In this document: positions 38,367 through 46,501 of the stretch, one piece after another | Position numbering within the stretch: position 1 is the first letter of the stretch | Layout: every line of letters starts with the position of its first letter | The notes under the pieces: generated by a model | What the model was told of the DNA's origin: nothing | What the model saw: the letters and a program-made list of their open reading frames with translations, nothing else | Databases searched by the model: none | Translations under genes and position numbers: made by a program | Assembly: GCA_003021685.1 (NCBI GenBank) | Contig: PXRO01000053.1 | Span: forward strand, 28,153-92,152 | Direction: 5' to 3' | From: Halobacteriales archaeon QS_4_62_28 | Lineage (GTDB): Archaea; Halobacteriota; Halobacteria; Halobacteriales; Haloarculaceae | Length of the DNA stretch: 64,000 bases

Positions 38367-38559
38367 TATTGCTGTCGCGAACACACTCGTGAGCGACAGC
38401 AACGGAAAAGTACACGGATTTGAACCCCGGAAGTCACGCACAGCGAGCGAAGCGAGCGAGCATGTCTTCCTCCGGTTCAATATCCGGGTGGTCCCATATT
38501 GCTGTCGCGAACACACTCGTGAGCGACAGCAACGGAAAAGTACACGGATTTGAACCCCG
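38352..38559 (+). repeat. Tandem duplication that includes the tRNA-Pro 3' end
   Basis: A perfect 78-bp direct repeat (38352-38429 and 38482-38559, period 130) that starts with the last 15 bases of tRNA-Pro and runs into a 10-bp-stem hairpin (TTGCTGTCGC/GCGACAGCAA). The spacer between copies contains an inverted, worn T-arm (GGATTTGAACC against GGTTCAATATCC). A third, partial trace (GGTTCGACATCCGGGT) lies at about 38596-38611. The pattern recalls integration-site duplication or repeated slippage at a tRNA 3' end. Confidence 0.8.
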
Positions 38560-38678
38560 CCAGGCGCGCGCAACGCAGTGAACAACGTCTGGCTTCGGTT
38601 CGACATCCGGGTGCGATCACTTCCACCCCGCTTTGCGAACCTTCTTGAGCGAGGGCGCATTACTTCGTGTCTACGCAA

Positions 38679-41600
38679 ATGGCCACAGGCGTCGACAACA
38701 CCGAACTCACGGACGCGTTCGAGGAGTTCTATCGCAACTACTACCGCAACGAGATCGGTGAACTCGCACAGAAGTACCCCAACGACCGGAAGTCGCTGTG
38801 GGTCGACTGGCAGGACCTCTACCGGTTCGATCCGGACCTGGCCGACGACGTGCGCAGCAAGCCCGGACAGATGCGGGATTACGCCGAGGAGGCCCTCCGC
38901 CTGTACGACCTTCCGGTTGACGTGAAACTCGGGCAGGCCCACGTCCGGTTTCACAACCTGCCCGAGGCGACCGACATCCGCGAGATCCGCCACGAACACC
39001 ACGGGATGCTCATCGCCGTCCGGGGTATCGTCCGCAAGGCCACGGACGTGCGCCCGAAGGTGACCAACGCTGCCTTCGAGTGCCAGCGCTGTGGCACGCT
39101 CACCCGCATCCCACAGGTCGCCGGCGACTTTCAGGAACCCCACGAGTGCCAGGGGTGTGAACGCCAGGGGCCGTTCCGACTGAACATGGACCAGTCGGAG
39201 TTCGTCGACGCCCAGAAGATCCGCGTCCAGGAGTCGCCCGAGGGACTCCGGGGCGGGGAGACGCCACAGGCCATCGACATCAACATCGAGGACGACATCA
39301 CCGGCGAAGTGACCGCCGGCGACCACGTCTGTGTGACCGGCATCCTCAAGCTCGATCAGCGCGGCGACGACCGCGACAAGTCGCCCATGTTCGACGTGTA
39401 CATGGACGGGATGGCCGTCCAGATCGAGGACGAGCAGTTCGAGGACATGGACATCACCGACGAGGACAAAAAGGAGATCATCGAACTCTCCAACGAATCG
39501 GGCCTCTACGAGAAGATGGTCGGCGCAATCGCGCCGTCGATCTACGGCTACGACCAGGAGAAACTCGCGATGATCCTCCAGTTGTTCTCGGGGGTCACGA
39601 AGAACCTCCCCGACGACTCACGGATCCGTGGCGACCTCCACATGCTGCTGATCGGTGATCCGGGGACTGGCAAATCGAAGATGCTATCGTACATCCAGAA
39701 CATCGCCCCCAGATCCGTCTACACCTCCGGGAAGGGGTCGAGCAGTGCGGGGCTGACTGCGGCGGCAGTGCGAGACGATTTCGGCGACGGCCAGCAGTGG
39801 ACTCTGGAGGCTGGTGCACTCGTACTGGCCGACCAGGGGATCGCAGCCATCGACGAACTCGATAAGATGCGGTGTGTCACTGGCGACACGCTCGTCCATC
39901 TCGATGATCGAGTGGCCCGGATCCGCGATCTTGCTCACGAGGCTACGGCTAATGGCGAGATAGAACAGCTATCGAACGGACGGACGATTCGGGACACCGA
40001 CCTGACAGCGTGGACGATGGCGGACGACGGCCGAATCAAAAAACGGCCGGTAACTGCGATTCACGAATACGACGCCCCTGAGGAACTTGTTGAAATCGGA
40101 TTAGAAACGGGGGAACGATTGACGACGACAGAGGATCATCCATTCTTTGTTTTCGAGAACGGCGAACGCGTCGAAAAGAGCGCGGCGGAACTCGACGAGA
40201 ATGATCGAGTATTTGCACCTGCTGAGGGGGTCTTGCAGGCGACGGACGGCGGGACTATCGTGAAGAGTTCTGACACAAACCACACCCAGGATGTGGTCCG
40301 CAAACAAGTCTCCTCGGTCGAGCCAACCGAGCGTGCTGCTGCAACAAAAGTATACGATCTGACGATCGAAGGGACGCACAATTTCGTCGCTAACGGTATG
40401 GTAGTCCACAATTCTGAGGACCGTAGCGCAATGCACGAAGCGCTGGAACAGCAGTCCTACCACCCGAATTCGGAGATGTTGCTCGCCGACGGTCGCCGGG
40501 TGTCGATCGGTGAGTTCGTCGACGAGAAGATGGCAGCGCGGTCGGACGAAGTCGTGGATGGTGTCGACTGCGAGATTCTCCCGGTTGACGATGTGCGGGT
40601 CCACTCGATGGATTTCGAGACGAACGAAGTCGAAAAGCAGCCAGTCGACCGGGTGAGTCGACACGAGGCCCCCGACGAGTTCGTCCGGGTAACGTTTTCT
40701 AACGGGCGGGACGTGCTCGTGACGCCGGAGCATCCGATGTTCGTGGACGACGGCGATGTCAGAACGGTGCCTGCCCGGGACATCGAAGAGGGGGCGTTCG
40801 TTCCGGCCCCGAGGAAGCTTCCCAACTCGGCCGAACCGGTCGAACTCGATCACGAGCCACAGCGCGGGAAAGAGAAAGACGTCAACCTGCCCGAAGAACT
40901 GACGCCAGACTTGGCAGAGATCCTGGGACTGCTCGTCGCGGAGGGCCACTCCTATGCCGGTTCCGCTCACGAAATCGGGTTCTCGAATCAGGACGAGCGT
41001 CTCCTCGAACGGGCAGGTGACCTGATGCGAGACGTGTTCGGGATGGAGAGCACAGATACGACAAACGCCGCGGGGACCGTCACGAAGCGGTGGATCTCGA
41101 CGAAACTGTACCGCTGGTTCGAGGCGAACGTCCCCAAGGTCATGCACACCGCAAGAGACAAGCGGGTTCCCACGGCAGTCCTGGGGGCGTCCGAGGAGGA
41201 AATCCGTCGCTTCCTCGTCGGTGTATTCGCGGGCGACGGCGGCGTCGAAACTGAGGCGATGTCGTTCTCGACGGCTTCGGAGGGGCTTGCCGGCGACTAC
41301 GCAGACGCGCTCTCGAAGATCGGTGTCGCGTCCCGCATCCACCACGACACGGCAGAAGACTCCTGGAAAGTCTACGTGATGGGTGATTCGACCGATCGAT
41401 TCGTCGAGCGAGTCGTCGATCCGGCAGACGACCGCTACGAGAAGGCCCGGGCCTTCGCCGACCGGAGTACGCAGACACGACGACATCACGACGTACTGCC
41501 GACGAGTGCCCCACGAGAGATCCGGGACCTGCGCCGACTCCTCGGCCTTCGGTTGACCGGCGCATTTCGGCCGCATCTCGACGAAGAGTACGGCGTGCAG

Positions 41601-42881
41601 ATCGAGACAGTCCGATCAGAACTCGAAGAACTCCGGAATCGGGCGACGGAAGTCCGTGCGGCAGTCGCCGATTGCGAGACAGTGTCAGCGATTCGGGACG
41701 CGATTGGCTGGTCGATGCGCGAACTCGCCGAGCGGATCGGAGAGACGACGAGCACAGTTCGCCACGCCGAAGACGGTGGCTACGACGCCGAACGGCGGCA
41801 GGAACTCACCAGCGCGGCGAAAAATGCTGTCGAGGAAGCACTCAACGAGTTCGAGCGCCGGGTAGACGCACTCGAACAGCGATGTGACCTCCGGTTCTAT
41901 CGCGTCACCGATGTCGAAGTCGTTCCCAACGAGGGTGAGTACGCCTGTGACTGGGTGTACGACGTGACTGTCGAACCGACGAACACTTTCATCAGCGAGG
42001 GTGTGGTTTTACACAATTCGATTAGTATCAGCAAGGCCGGAATTAACGCGACACTGAAAAGTCGCTGTTCGTTGCTGGGCGCAGCAAACCCCAAGTACGG
42101 TCGGTTCGACCAGTTCGAGTCCATCGGCGAGCAGATCGATCTCGAACCGGCGCTGATCTCCCGGTTCGACCTGATCTTCACCGTCACGGACCAGCCAGAC
42201 GAGGAGAAAGACGCCAACCTCGCCGAGCACATCATCCAGACGAACTACGCTGGAGAGTTGCACACACACCGCGAGCAGACGGCGACCCCCGATTACTCCG
42301 AAGACGAGGTCGAAACGGTCACCGACGAGGTCGCGCCGACCATCGAACCCGAACTCCTTCGGAAGTACATCGCGTTCTCGAAGCGCAATTGCTACCCGAC
42401 AATGACCGAAGCGGCAAAAGAGGCGATCCGGGACTTCTACGTCGACCTGCGCTCGAAGGGACAGGACGAGGACGCGCCGGTGCCGGTGACAGCCCGAAAA
42501 CTGGAGGCGCTGGTACGACTGGCGGAGTCGTCGGCCAGGGTTCGCCTCTCGGATACCATCGAGGAGCACGACGCCGAGCGAGTGATCGAGATCGTCCGAT
42601 CCTGTCTAGAAAACATCGGTGTCGACCCCGAGACCGGCGAGTTCGACGCCGACGTGGTCGAGACCGGTCAATCGAAGACCCAGCGCGACCGCGTCAAGAA
42701 CGTCAAGGGAATCATTGCCGACATCGAGGAGGAGTACGACGAAGGTGCCCCAATCGACGTGGTCATCGAGCGTGCCGAAGAGATCGGCATGGACGAGTCC
42801 CAGGCCGAACACGAGATCGAGAAGCTCAAGCAGAAGGGCGAAGTGTACGAGCCAAGCATGGATCAACTCCGGACGACATAG
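38679..42881 (+). CDS. mcm: Replicative DNA helicase MCM, interrupted by two inteins
   Basis: Replicative helicase. The reading frame encodes 1,400 residues; 699 remain after splicing, the normal haloarchaeal length. N-terminal domain with zinc finger CQRC and CQGC, AAA+ core with Walker A GDPGTGKSK (about residue 327), Walker B AAIDELDKM, and the SISISKAGINATLKSRCS segment after the second intein; a winged helix lies at the C-terminus. Intein 1 follows DELDKMR, intein 2 follows EALEQQ. ATG 38679 is preferred over GTG 38667. The next gene starts at the base after its stop. Confidence 0.97.
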   Translation: MATGVDNTELTDAFEEFYRNYYRNEIGELAQKYPNDRKSLWVDWQDLYRFDPDLADDVRSKPGQMRDYAEEALRLYDLPVDVKLGQAHVRFHNLPEATDIREIRHEHHGMLIAVRGIVRKATDVRPKVTNAAFECQRCGTLTRIPQVAGDFQEPHECQGCERQGPFRLNMDQSEFVDAQKIRVQESPEGLRGGETPQAIDINIEDDITGEVTAGDHVCVTGILKLDQRGDDRDKSPMFDVYMDGMAVQIEDEQFEDMDITDEDKKEIIELSNESGLYEKMVGAIAPSIYGYDQEKLAMILQLFSGVTKNLPDDSRIRGDLHMLLIGDPGTGKSKMLSYIQNIAPRSVYTSGKGSSSAGLTAAAVRDDFGDGQQWTLEAGALVLADQGIAAIDELDKMRCVTGDTLVHLDDRVARIRDLAHEATANGEIEQLSNGRTIRDTDLTAWTMADDGRIKKRPVTAIHEYDAPEELVEIGLETGERLTTTEDHPFFVFENGERVEKSAAELDENDRVFAPAEGVLQATDGGTIVKSSDTNHTQDVVRKQVSSVEPTERAAATKVYDLTIEGTHNFVANGMVVHNSEDRSAMHEALEQQSYHPNSEMLLADGRRVSIGEFVDEKMAARSDEVVDGVDCEILPVDDVRVHSMDFETNEVEKQPVDRVSRHEAPDEFVRVTFSNGRDVLVTPEHPMFVDDGDVRTVPARDIEEGAFVPAPRKLPNSAEPVELDHEPQRGKEKDVNLPEELTPDLAEILGLLVAEGHSYAGSAHEIGFSNQDERLLERAGDLMRDVFGMESTDTTNAAGTVTKRWISTKLYRWFEANVPKVMHTARDKRVPTAVLGASEEEIRRFLVGVFAGDGGVETEAMSFSTASEGLAGDYADALSKIGVASRIHHDTAEDSWKVYVMGDSTDRFVERVVDPADDRYEKARAFADRSTQTRRHHDVLPTSAPREIRDLRRLLGLRLTGAFRPHLDEEYGVQIETVRSELEELRNRATEVRAAVADCETVSAIRDAIGWSMRELAERIGETTSTVRHAEDGGYDAERRQELTSAAKNAVEEALNEFERRVDALEQRCDLRFYRVTDVEVVPNEGEYACDWVYDVTVEPTNTFISEGVVLHNSISISKAGINATLKSRCSLLGAANPKYGRFDQFESIGEQIDLEPALISRFDLIFTVTDQPDEEKDANLAEHIIQTNYAGELHTHREQTATPDYSEDEVETVTDEVAPTIEPELLRKYIAFSKRNCYPTMTEAAKEAIRDFYVDLRSKGQDEDAPVPVTARKLEALVRLAESSARVRLSDTIEEHDAERVIEIVRSCLENIGVDPETGEFDADVVETGQSKTQRDRVKNVKGIIADIEEEYDEGAPIDVVIERAEEIGMDESQAEHEIEKLKQKGEVYEPSMDQLRTT
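39873..40412 (+). other. Intein 1 of MCM (mini-intein)
   Basis: 180 residues from Cys1 (CVTGDTLVHL) to the terminal HN (GMVVHN), followed by Ser as the +1 extein residue. Block B Thr-x2-His is TTTEDHPFF; block F is VYDLTIEGTHNFVANG. There is no DOD or other endonuclease domain, so it is a mini-intein that can splice but not home. It interrupts the ATPase just after Walker B (DELDKMR/S). Confidence 0.95.
40455..42017 (+). other. Intein 2 of MCM (with DOD homing endonuclease)
   Basis: 521 residues from Ser1 (SYHPNSEMLLADGR) to the terminal HN (GVVLHN), with Ser at +1 (SISISKAG). Block B is LVTPEHPMF. Two LAGLIDADG motifs are visible, ILGLLVAEG and FLVGVFAGDGG, the second with its catalytic Asp. 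A helix-turn-helix-like stretch (WSMRELAERIGETTSTVRHA) lies before block F (YDVTVEPTNTFISEG). It sits only 14 extein residues after intein 1. Confidence 0.95.
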
Positions 42882-43154
42882 ATGGATCGGATTTCGGCGC
42901 TACGGAACATCGAGGACGCGCTGGCGCGCTTCGAGGACGGCGAGTGTTCGCTTGCCGGTCTGGAACGGGACGTGCGAGGGGTGTTGCGAACCTACGCCAC
43001 CGCCTTCGACGGCGAACTGCGGGCCTATCGTGCAGACGGTGGCGACGCGGATGGCGTTATCGTGCTGGCAGCGTCACGGCCGGCGGCCCGCGAGCGGATC
43101 GGCGAACTGGTCGAATCACCGGGTCGGTTCGAGGTCGCGGTCGTCGACAGGTGA
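42882..43154 (+). CDS. Small conserved protein coupled to MCM
   Basis: 90 residues, begins MDRISALRNIEDALARFEDG. Start codon directly abuts the mcm stop, so the two are translated from one message. Helical first half, then a short beta-rich end (DGVIVLAASRPAAR, FEVAVVDR). No known motif. Its fixed place behind mcm suggests a replication-related job, but that is inference. Confidence 0.82.
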   Translation: MDRISALRNIEDALARFEDGECSLAGLERDVRGVLRTYATAFDGELRAYRADGGDADGVIVLAASRPAARERIGELVESPGRFEVAVVDR

Positions 43155-43198
43155 GGAGGGAAAGGAATTTTGAGGCTGTGGTGCATCGAACACGGATA

Positions 43199-43765
43199 AT
43201 GCAGGCTGTAACCGACCGACTCGACGGGGCAGCGACGGTATTGCTCTGTGCGCCGTCGGCGGGTCGGGACGACGATGCCATCTGCGAGCAGTTGCTCTGT
43301 GCCGGGGCGACGGACGGTCGAGAGGTGCTGTGGATATCGTACAGTCACTCATCAACAGCGTGTCTGGACGGTATCCCGAGCGAGGGGACGGAACGGGCCG
43401 TGCTGGCGGTCGGGGGGAACGACGACGAGACGGGTCAGGACGTGACTGTCGATGCCGTCTCGAACAAGAGCGATCTCACGGCACTGGGGATCAAACTGAG
43501 TCAGTTCCTGTCGACATCGGACGGTGCGATCACGGTCTGTTTCGACTCCGTGACGACGATGCTGGAGCACGTCGACCTGCAGACGGCCTACGAGTTCCTA
43601 CATACGATCACCCGGCAGTGTTACGCAGAGGGGGCACGGCTTCACTTCCATCTCGATCCAGCTGCACACGACGATACGACGGTCGCGACGATCACCTCGC
43701 TATGTGATGCGCTCGTCGTCTTCGATCCGGAACCGACTGTCAGGGTTCGACCGTCCGGCGAGTAG
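43199..43765 (+). CDS. RecA/KaiC-like fold protein without Walker A
   Basis: 188 residues. The layout resembles the single RecA-fold domain of KaiC-like proteins: first strand and loop ATVLLCAPSAGRDDDAICEQ where the P-loop should be, then VLWISYSHSS, a Walker-B-like strand AITVCFDSVTTMLEHVD, and a last strand CDALVVFDPEPTVRV. The Gly-Lys-Thr of Walker A is absent, so it probably does not hydrolyse ATP and may be a scaffold or sensor. ATG 43199, 44 bases after the previous gene. Confidence 0.75.
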   Translation: MQAVTDRLDGAATVLLCAPSAGRDDDAICEQLLCAGATDGREVLWISYSHSSTACLDGIPSEGTERAVLAVGGNDDETGQDVTVDAVSNKSDLTALGIKLSQFLSTSDGAITVCFDSVTTMLEHVDLQTAYEFLHTITRQCYAEGARLHFHLDPAAHDDTTVATITSLCDALVVFDPEPTVRVRPSGE

Positions 43766-43769
43766 ATAA

Positions 43770-43778
43770 TTTTAAATA
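43770..43778 (+). promoter_or_regulatory. TATA box inside the MCM-linked cluster
   Basis: TTTTAAATA centred 27 bases before the GTG at 43801. It predicts a leaderless internal transcript starting at the following gene. Confidence 0.6.
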
Positions 43779-43800
43779 CGTATTGCCTGAATAATCAGAC

Positions 43801-44136
43801 GTGTTCCTCGTGATCACGTATTCGCGGGCGGCACGTCGGTCCCTCCGGAACGTTACTCGCGCACACGAGGAGACGACGATCCGTCACCTGGGACGAGCGG
43901 CGTTGCTCGATGGGACGGCGTTTGGCGCGTTCCAAGTGCTTCGACTGCAGGAAAAGCACGGTGGTGACGTCCAGATAGAACGCGTCGAACCGTTCGTTCC
44001 GGCAGACGTACCCAGCGACGTGCGACAGGCGGCCAGACAGTACGAGGACCGCGACCACCCCTCGATCCCCTACCGACAGTTCGCCTCGGGTCGAGACCAT
44101 CCCGACCCCGGTCAGCTACGGGACCGTACCGCGTGA
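43801..44136 (+). CDS. Small conserved protein of the MCM-MinD cluster
   Basis: 111 residues from GTG 43801: MFLVITYSRAARRSLRNVTR, then ETTIRHLGRAALLDGTAFGAFQ, cut for length, and a polar tail. No known domain. The GTG is the expected leaderless start behind the TATA box. The following gene starts in its stop codon (GTGA). Confidence 0.78.
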   Translation: MFLVITYSRAARRSLRNVTRAHEETTIRHLGRAALLDGTAFGAFQVLRLQEKHGGDVQIERVEPFVPADVPSDVRQAARQYEDRDHPSIPYRQFASGRDHPDPGQLRDRTA

Positions 44137-44924
44137 TCGTCCGCTACGACGGCCAGACCTGGTGTGGAAGCGTCGCCGACCTGCGGTCCAGCGACCTCGA
44201 TAGTGGTGACGTACTCACAGCAGTTCGTGGCAAAGCGTCGCCGTGTGGCGTTCACTGTCCGACACCGGACCAGTTCCACGAGCGCGTCGGCCACGTCCAC
44301 CCGGAGATGGGACTCCGGATACGGACGGCACTCGCCGACGCCGCCCGGTCACGCGGTGCAGTCGCCCCACAGGACGAGAAGCGGGCCCGTCTTCGGGACC
44401 GCCGGGATGCAATCGATGTCGCCGGGCAGCCACCACGACGAGCGGATGCGCCGGCGACTGACGTGCGGGCACTGGAAGAACGCGTCGCAACGCTCCGCGG
44501 CCGCATTACCGCACTGGAGGAGTGTGAGCAGGACGCCAGCGAGGAGCGGGCGAAACTTCGGGAAGCAGCGGCGCGGCTTTCCGAAACAGAGACGACGCGT
44601 CTGGCGGCCGAGGAGTACCGCGACCAGACACGCTCGGATCGTGACCGGCGCGAACAGCGGATGGTACTGGACGACCGGATCGGGAACCTCGAACGGGCGG
44701 CGCGTGCCCACCTGGTCGACCGGCTCCGTGACCGATACGAACGCGCCCTGTTCGCGCTCGCGCCGACAGCCGATCCGTTCGCTGCTGACCCGGTGTTCGC
44801 GGCCCTCGCGCTCTTGCGGATCGGATCGGTCGCCGCGCCGGTCGTCCTCGACACGGTGCCACTCGCGTCACCTGCGGCGACGGCCACCTGGATCGAAGCA
44901 CCGGTGATCGTCTGTGGGGAGTGA
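44133..44924 (+). CDS. Coiled-coil protein of the MCM-MinD cluster
   Basis: 263 residues from GTG 44133. A small N-terminal domain with two Cys/His-containing loops (TWCGSVADL, SPCGVHCPTPDQFHERVGHV), a long Arg/Glu-rich coiled coil (about residues 80-205, including ALEERVATLRGRITALEECE) and a C-terminal alpha/beta part (FAALALLRIGSVAAPVVLDT). It could bridge or measure distance in a complex. No match to a named family that I can recognise. Overlaps the previous stop by four bases. Confidence 0.78.
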   Translation: MIVRYDGQTWCGSVADLRSSDLDSGDVLTAVRGKASPCGVHCPTPDQFHERVGHVHPEMGLRIRTALADAARSRGAVAPQDEKRARLRDRRDAIDVAGQPPRRADAPATDVRALEERVATLRGRITALEECEQDASEERAKLREAAARLSETETTRLAAEEYRDQTRSDRDRREQRMVLDDRIGNLERAARAHLVDRLRDRYERALFALAPTADPFAADPVFAALALLRIGSVAAPVVLDTVPLASPAATATWIEAPVIVCGE

Positions 44925-45011
44925 TAGGCCGGTGCTATCCGGTACTGGCTTCCAACGGTCCCTACGAGTGCGGGCCGCGAATTTAAACCGGGAGAGGGGG
45001 CCAGTCCGGGC

Positions 45012-45764
45012 ATGGTCACGGTAGATACGAGTGCAACGGCGGTCGACGGGGTCACGCTCGTCACAGTCACCCTGGCTGGCGACGGTGTCGACCGTTACGT
45101 TCGTCTCGAACAGCAACTAGACGGTCCCGTCTGGCCACCGCGACGTGAGGGGCGGCCTGCCGATGGCTGGGACGAGGCGGGATACGAGGGCGTCGTGCCC
45201 GCGGATGCACGCATCGCACTCGGTTACGCGACGCCTGCACCGCCGACAGAAACGCCCGTCACCGTCACAGCGGCAGAACCAGTGGCGACACGGTGTGACA
45301 GCCAGCAGTACGACGGTCACCTGACGGATCCCGACGATGTGGTCCGGCAACTCGGAGACCCGTCGCCACCCCGTGAGGCAGTCCCGCTTCCAGACGAGTC
45401 GGGCCGAAAGCCTGTGTCGAAGCCTGACGAACCGACGAACGAGGACGAGGTAGGACCTGTCGTCAAGGCCGCGGCAGACGCTGATTCGGCCGATGCCAGT
45501 GATACGGATGCACCAGTGAGGGCCTGGTTCGAGCGAGTCGAACAGCGACTCGCGGCCGTCGAGCGCCTCGATGAGGCCGACTCCGTGCCGGCAGCCACGG
45601 CGGCGCTCCGGGCGACTGGCGGGCTGGCGCAGGCCCGGGAGACGACGCGAGCGGTCGAAGCCGATAGACGACGGTTGCTTGCAGTCGCACGGCGGGCCGA
45701 AACCCTGGCAGCACGTGCCGAGGCAGCCGACGTGCCCATAGCGACACTGGAGCGTCTGGCATGA
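45012..45764 (+). CDS. Acidic protein upstream of minD
   Basis: 250 residues: N-terminal beta-rich domain (GVTLVTVTLAGDGVDRYVRL, DGPVWPPRREG) of about 110 residues, a disordered acidic linker (130-170) and a C-terminal helical region (VRAWFERVEQRLAAVERLDE onwards). The minD start overlaps its stop (ATGA), which argues for a joint function with the ATPase, perhaps as partner or adaptor. Not recognised otherwise. Confidence 0.78.
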   Translation: MVTVDTSATAVDGVTLVTVTLAGDGVDRYVRLEQQLDGPVWPPRREGRPADGWDEAGYEGVVPADARIALGYATPAPPTETPVTVTAAEPVATRCDSQQYDGHLTDPDDVVRQLGDPSPPREAVPLPDESGRKPVSKPDEPTNEDEVGPVVKAAADADSADASDTDAPVRAWFERVEQRLAAVERLDEADSVPAATAALRATGGLAQARETTRAVEADRRRLLAVARRAETLAARAEAADVPIATLERLA

Positions 45765-46438
45765 TCCTGGCTGTCACCGGCGGCAAAGGTGGCGTCGGCA
45801 AGTCGACTGTCGCGTACAACCTCGCAGCGCATCTGGACGGTGTCGTCGTCGACGGCGACCTCGGGATGGCTGACTTGCCGACGGCACGCGGGCCGGACCT
45901 CCACGACGTGCTCGCCGGGCGCGCGACGGCACTCGAAGCCGTTCGCGAGGAGACGCCCGTCTCGATCCTTCCCTGCGGACGGTCCCTGGCCGGTGCTCGT
46001 GCCGTCGACCCGACAGCGCTCGTGACCGCAGTCGAGGCCGTCGAACGAGTCTATGGCACCGTCGTCGTCGACTCGCCGGCAGGGATGCGGGCCGACGCTG
46101 GGTTGCCACTGTACGTCGCCGACGCCTGCGTGCTGGTGACGACACCCGCCGAGACAGCACTGGGTGATGCTGTCCGGGTGCGAGCGCTGGCACGCGAACT
46201 CGACGCCGGCCTCGTCCGGGTCGTCCTGAATCGGGTCGACTCGGACCCCGACTGCGAGTCCGTCGCCGAACTGCTCGGCGCACCAGTGATCCCGATTCCA
46301 GATATCGGGGTGATCGCACGGGCACAGGCCAGCGGACAGCCAGTCTGCCGACACACGCCCGACAGCGACGCGTGTCGACCGTTCGAGCGCCTGGCGAGCA
46401 CCGTCCGGCAGGAGTGTCGCCACTCCCGATCCTCGTGA
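45761..46438 (+). CDS. MinD/ParA-type ATPase (MinD1-like)
   Basis: 225 residues. Deviant Walker A GGKGGVGKST with the signature Lys, DGDLGMADL in the A' position, and VVVDSPAGM as Walker B. There is no obvious C-terminal amphipathic membrane helix. In Haloferax volcanii one of four MinD paralogues (HVO_0225, MinD1, as I recall) sits in the same mcm neighbourhood; haloarchaeal MinDs studied so far position motility structures or affect shape rather than place the division ring. Last gene of the run. Confidence 0.92.
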   Translation: MILAVTGGKGGVGKSTVAYNLAAHLDGVVVDGDLGMADLPTARGPDLHDVLAGRATALEAVREETPVSILPCGRSLAGARAVDPTALVTAVEAVERVYGTVVVDSPAGMRADAGLPLYVADACVLVTTPAETALGDAVRVRALARELDAGLVRVVLNRVDSDPDCESVAELLGAPVIPIPDIGVIARAQASGQPVCRHTPDSDACRPFERLASTVRQECRHSRSS

Positions 46439-46452
46439 CGGAGAGAGTGCGG

Positions 46453-46470
46453 TCTATAGCAGCATTCGCA
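46453..46470. repeat. Half MITE terminal repeat
   Basis: TCTATAGCAGCATTCGCA matches the terminal repeat CTATAGTAGCATTTGCAA at 15 of 17 compared positions, without a partner arm nearby. A relic between minD and the TFB gene. Confidence 0.45.
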
Positions 46471-46501
46471 CAGGGAGGATTCCGGAGTCCGAACGCGACG
46501 G

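Noticed and set aside
38352..38559. Possible CRISPR array
   Set aside because: There are only two units of 78 bp, starting in a tRNA, with no cas genes nearby and no regular short spacers.
40101..41576. 491-codon minus-strand frame across the MCM inteins
   Set aside because: It is antisense to well-defined intein blocks and has no domain of its own.
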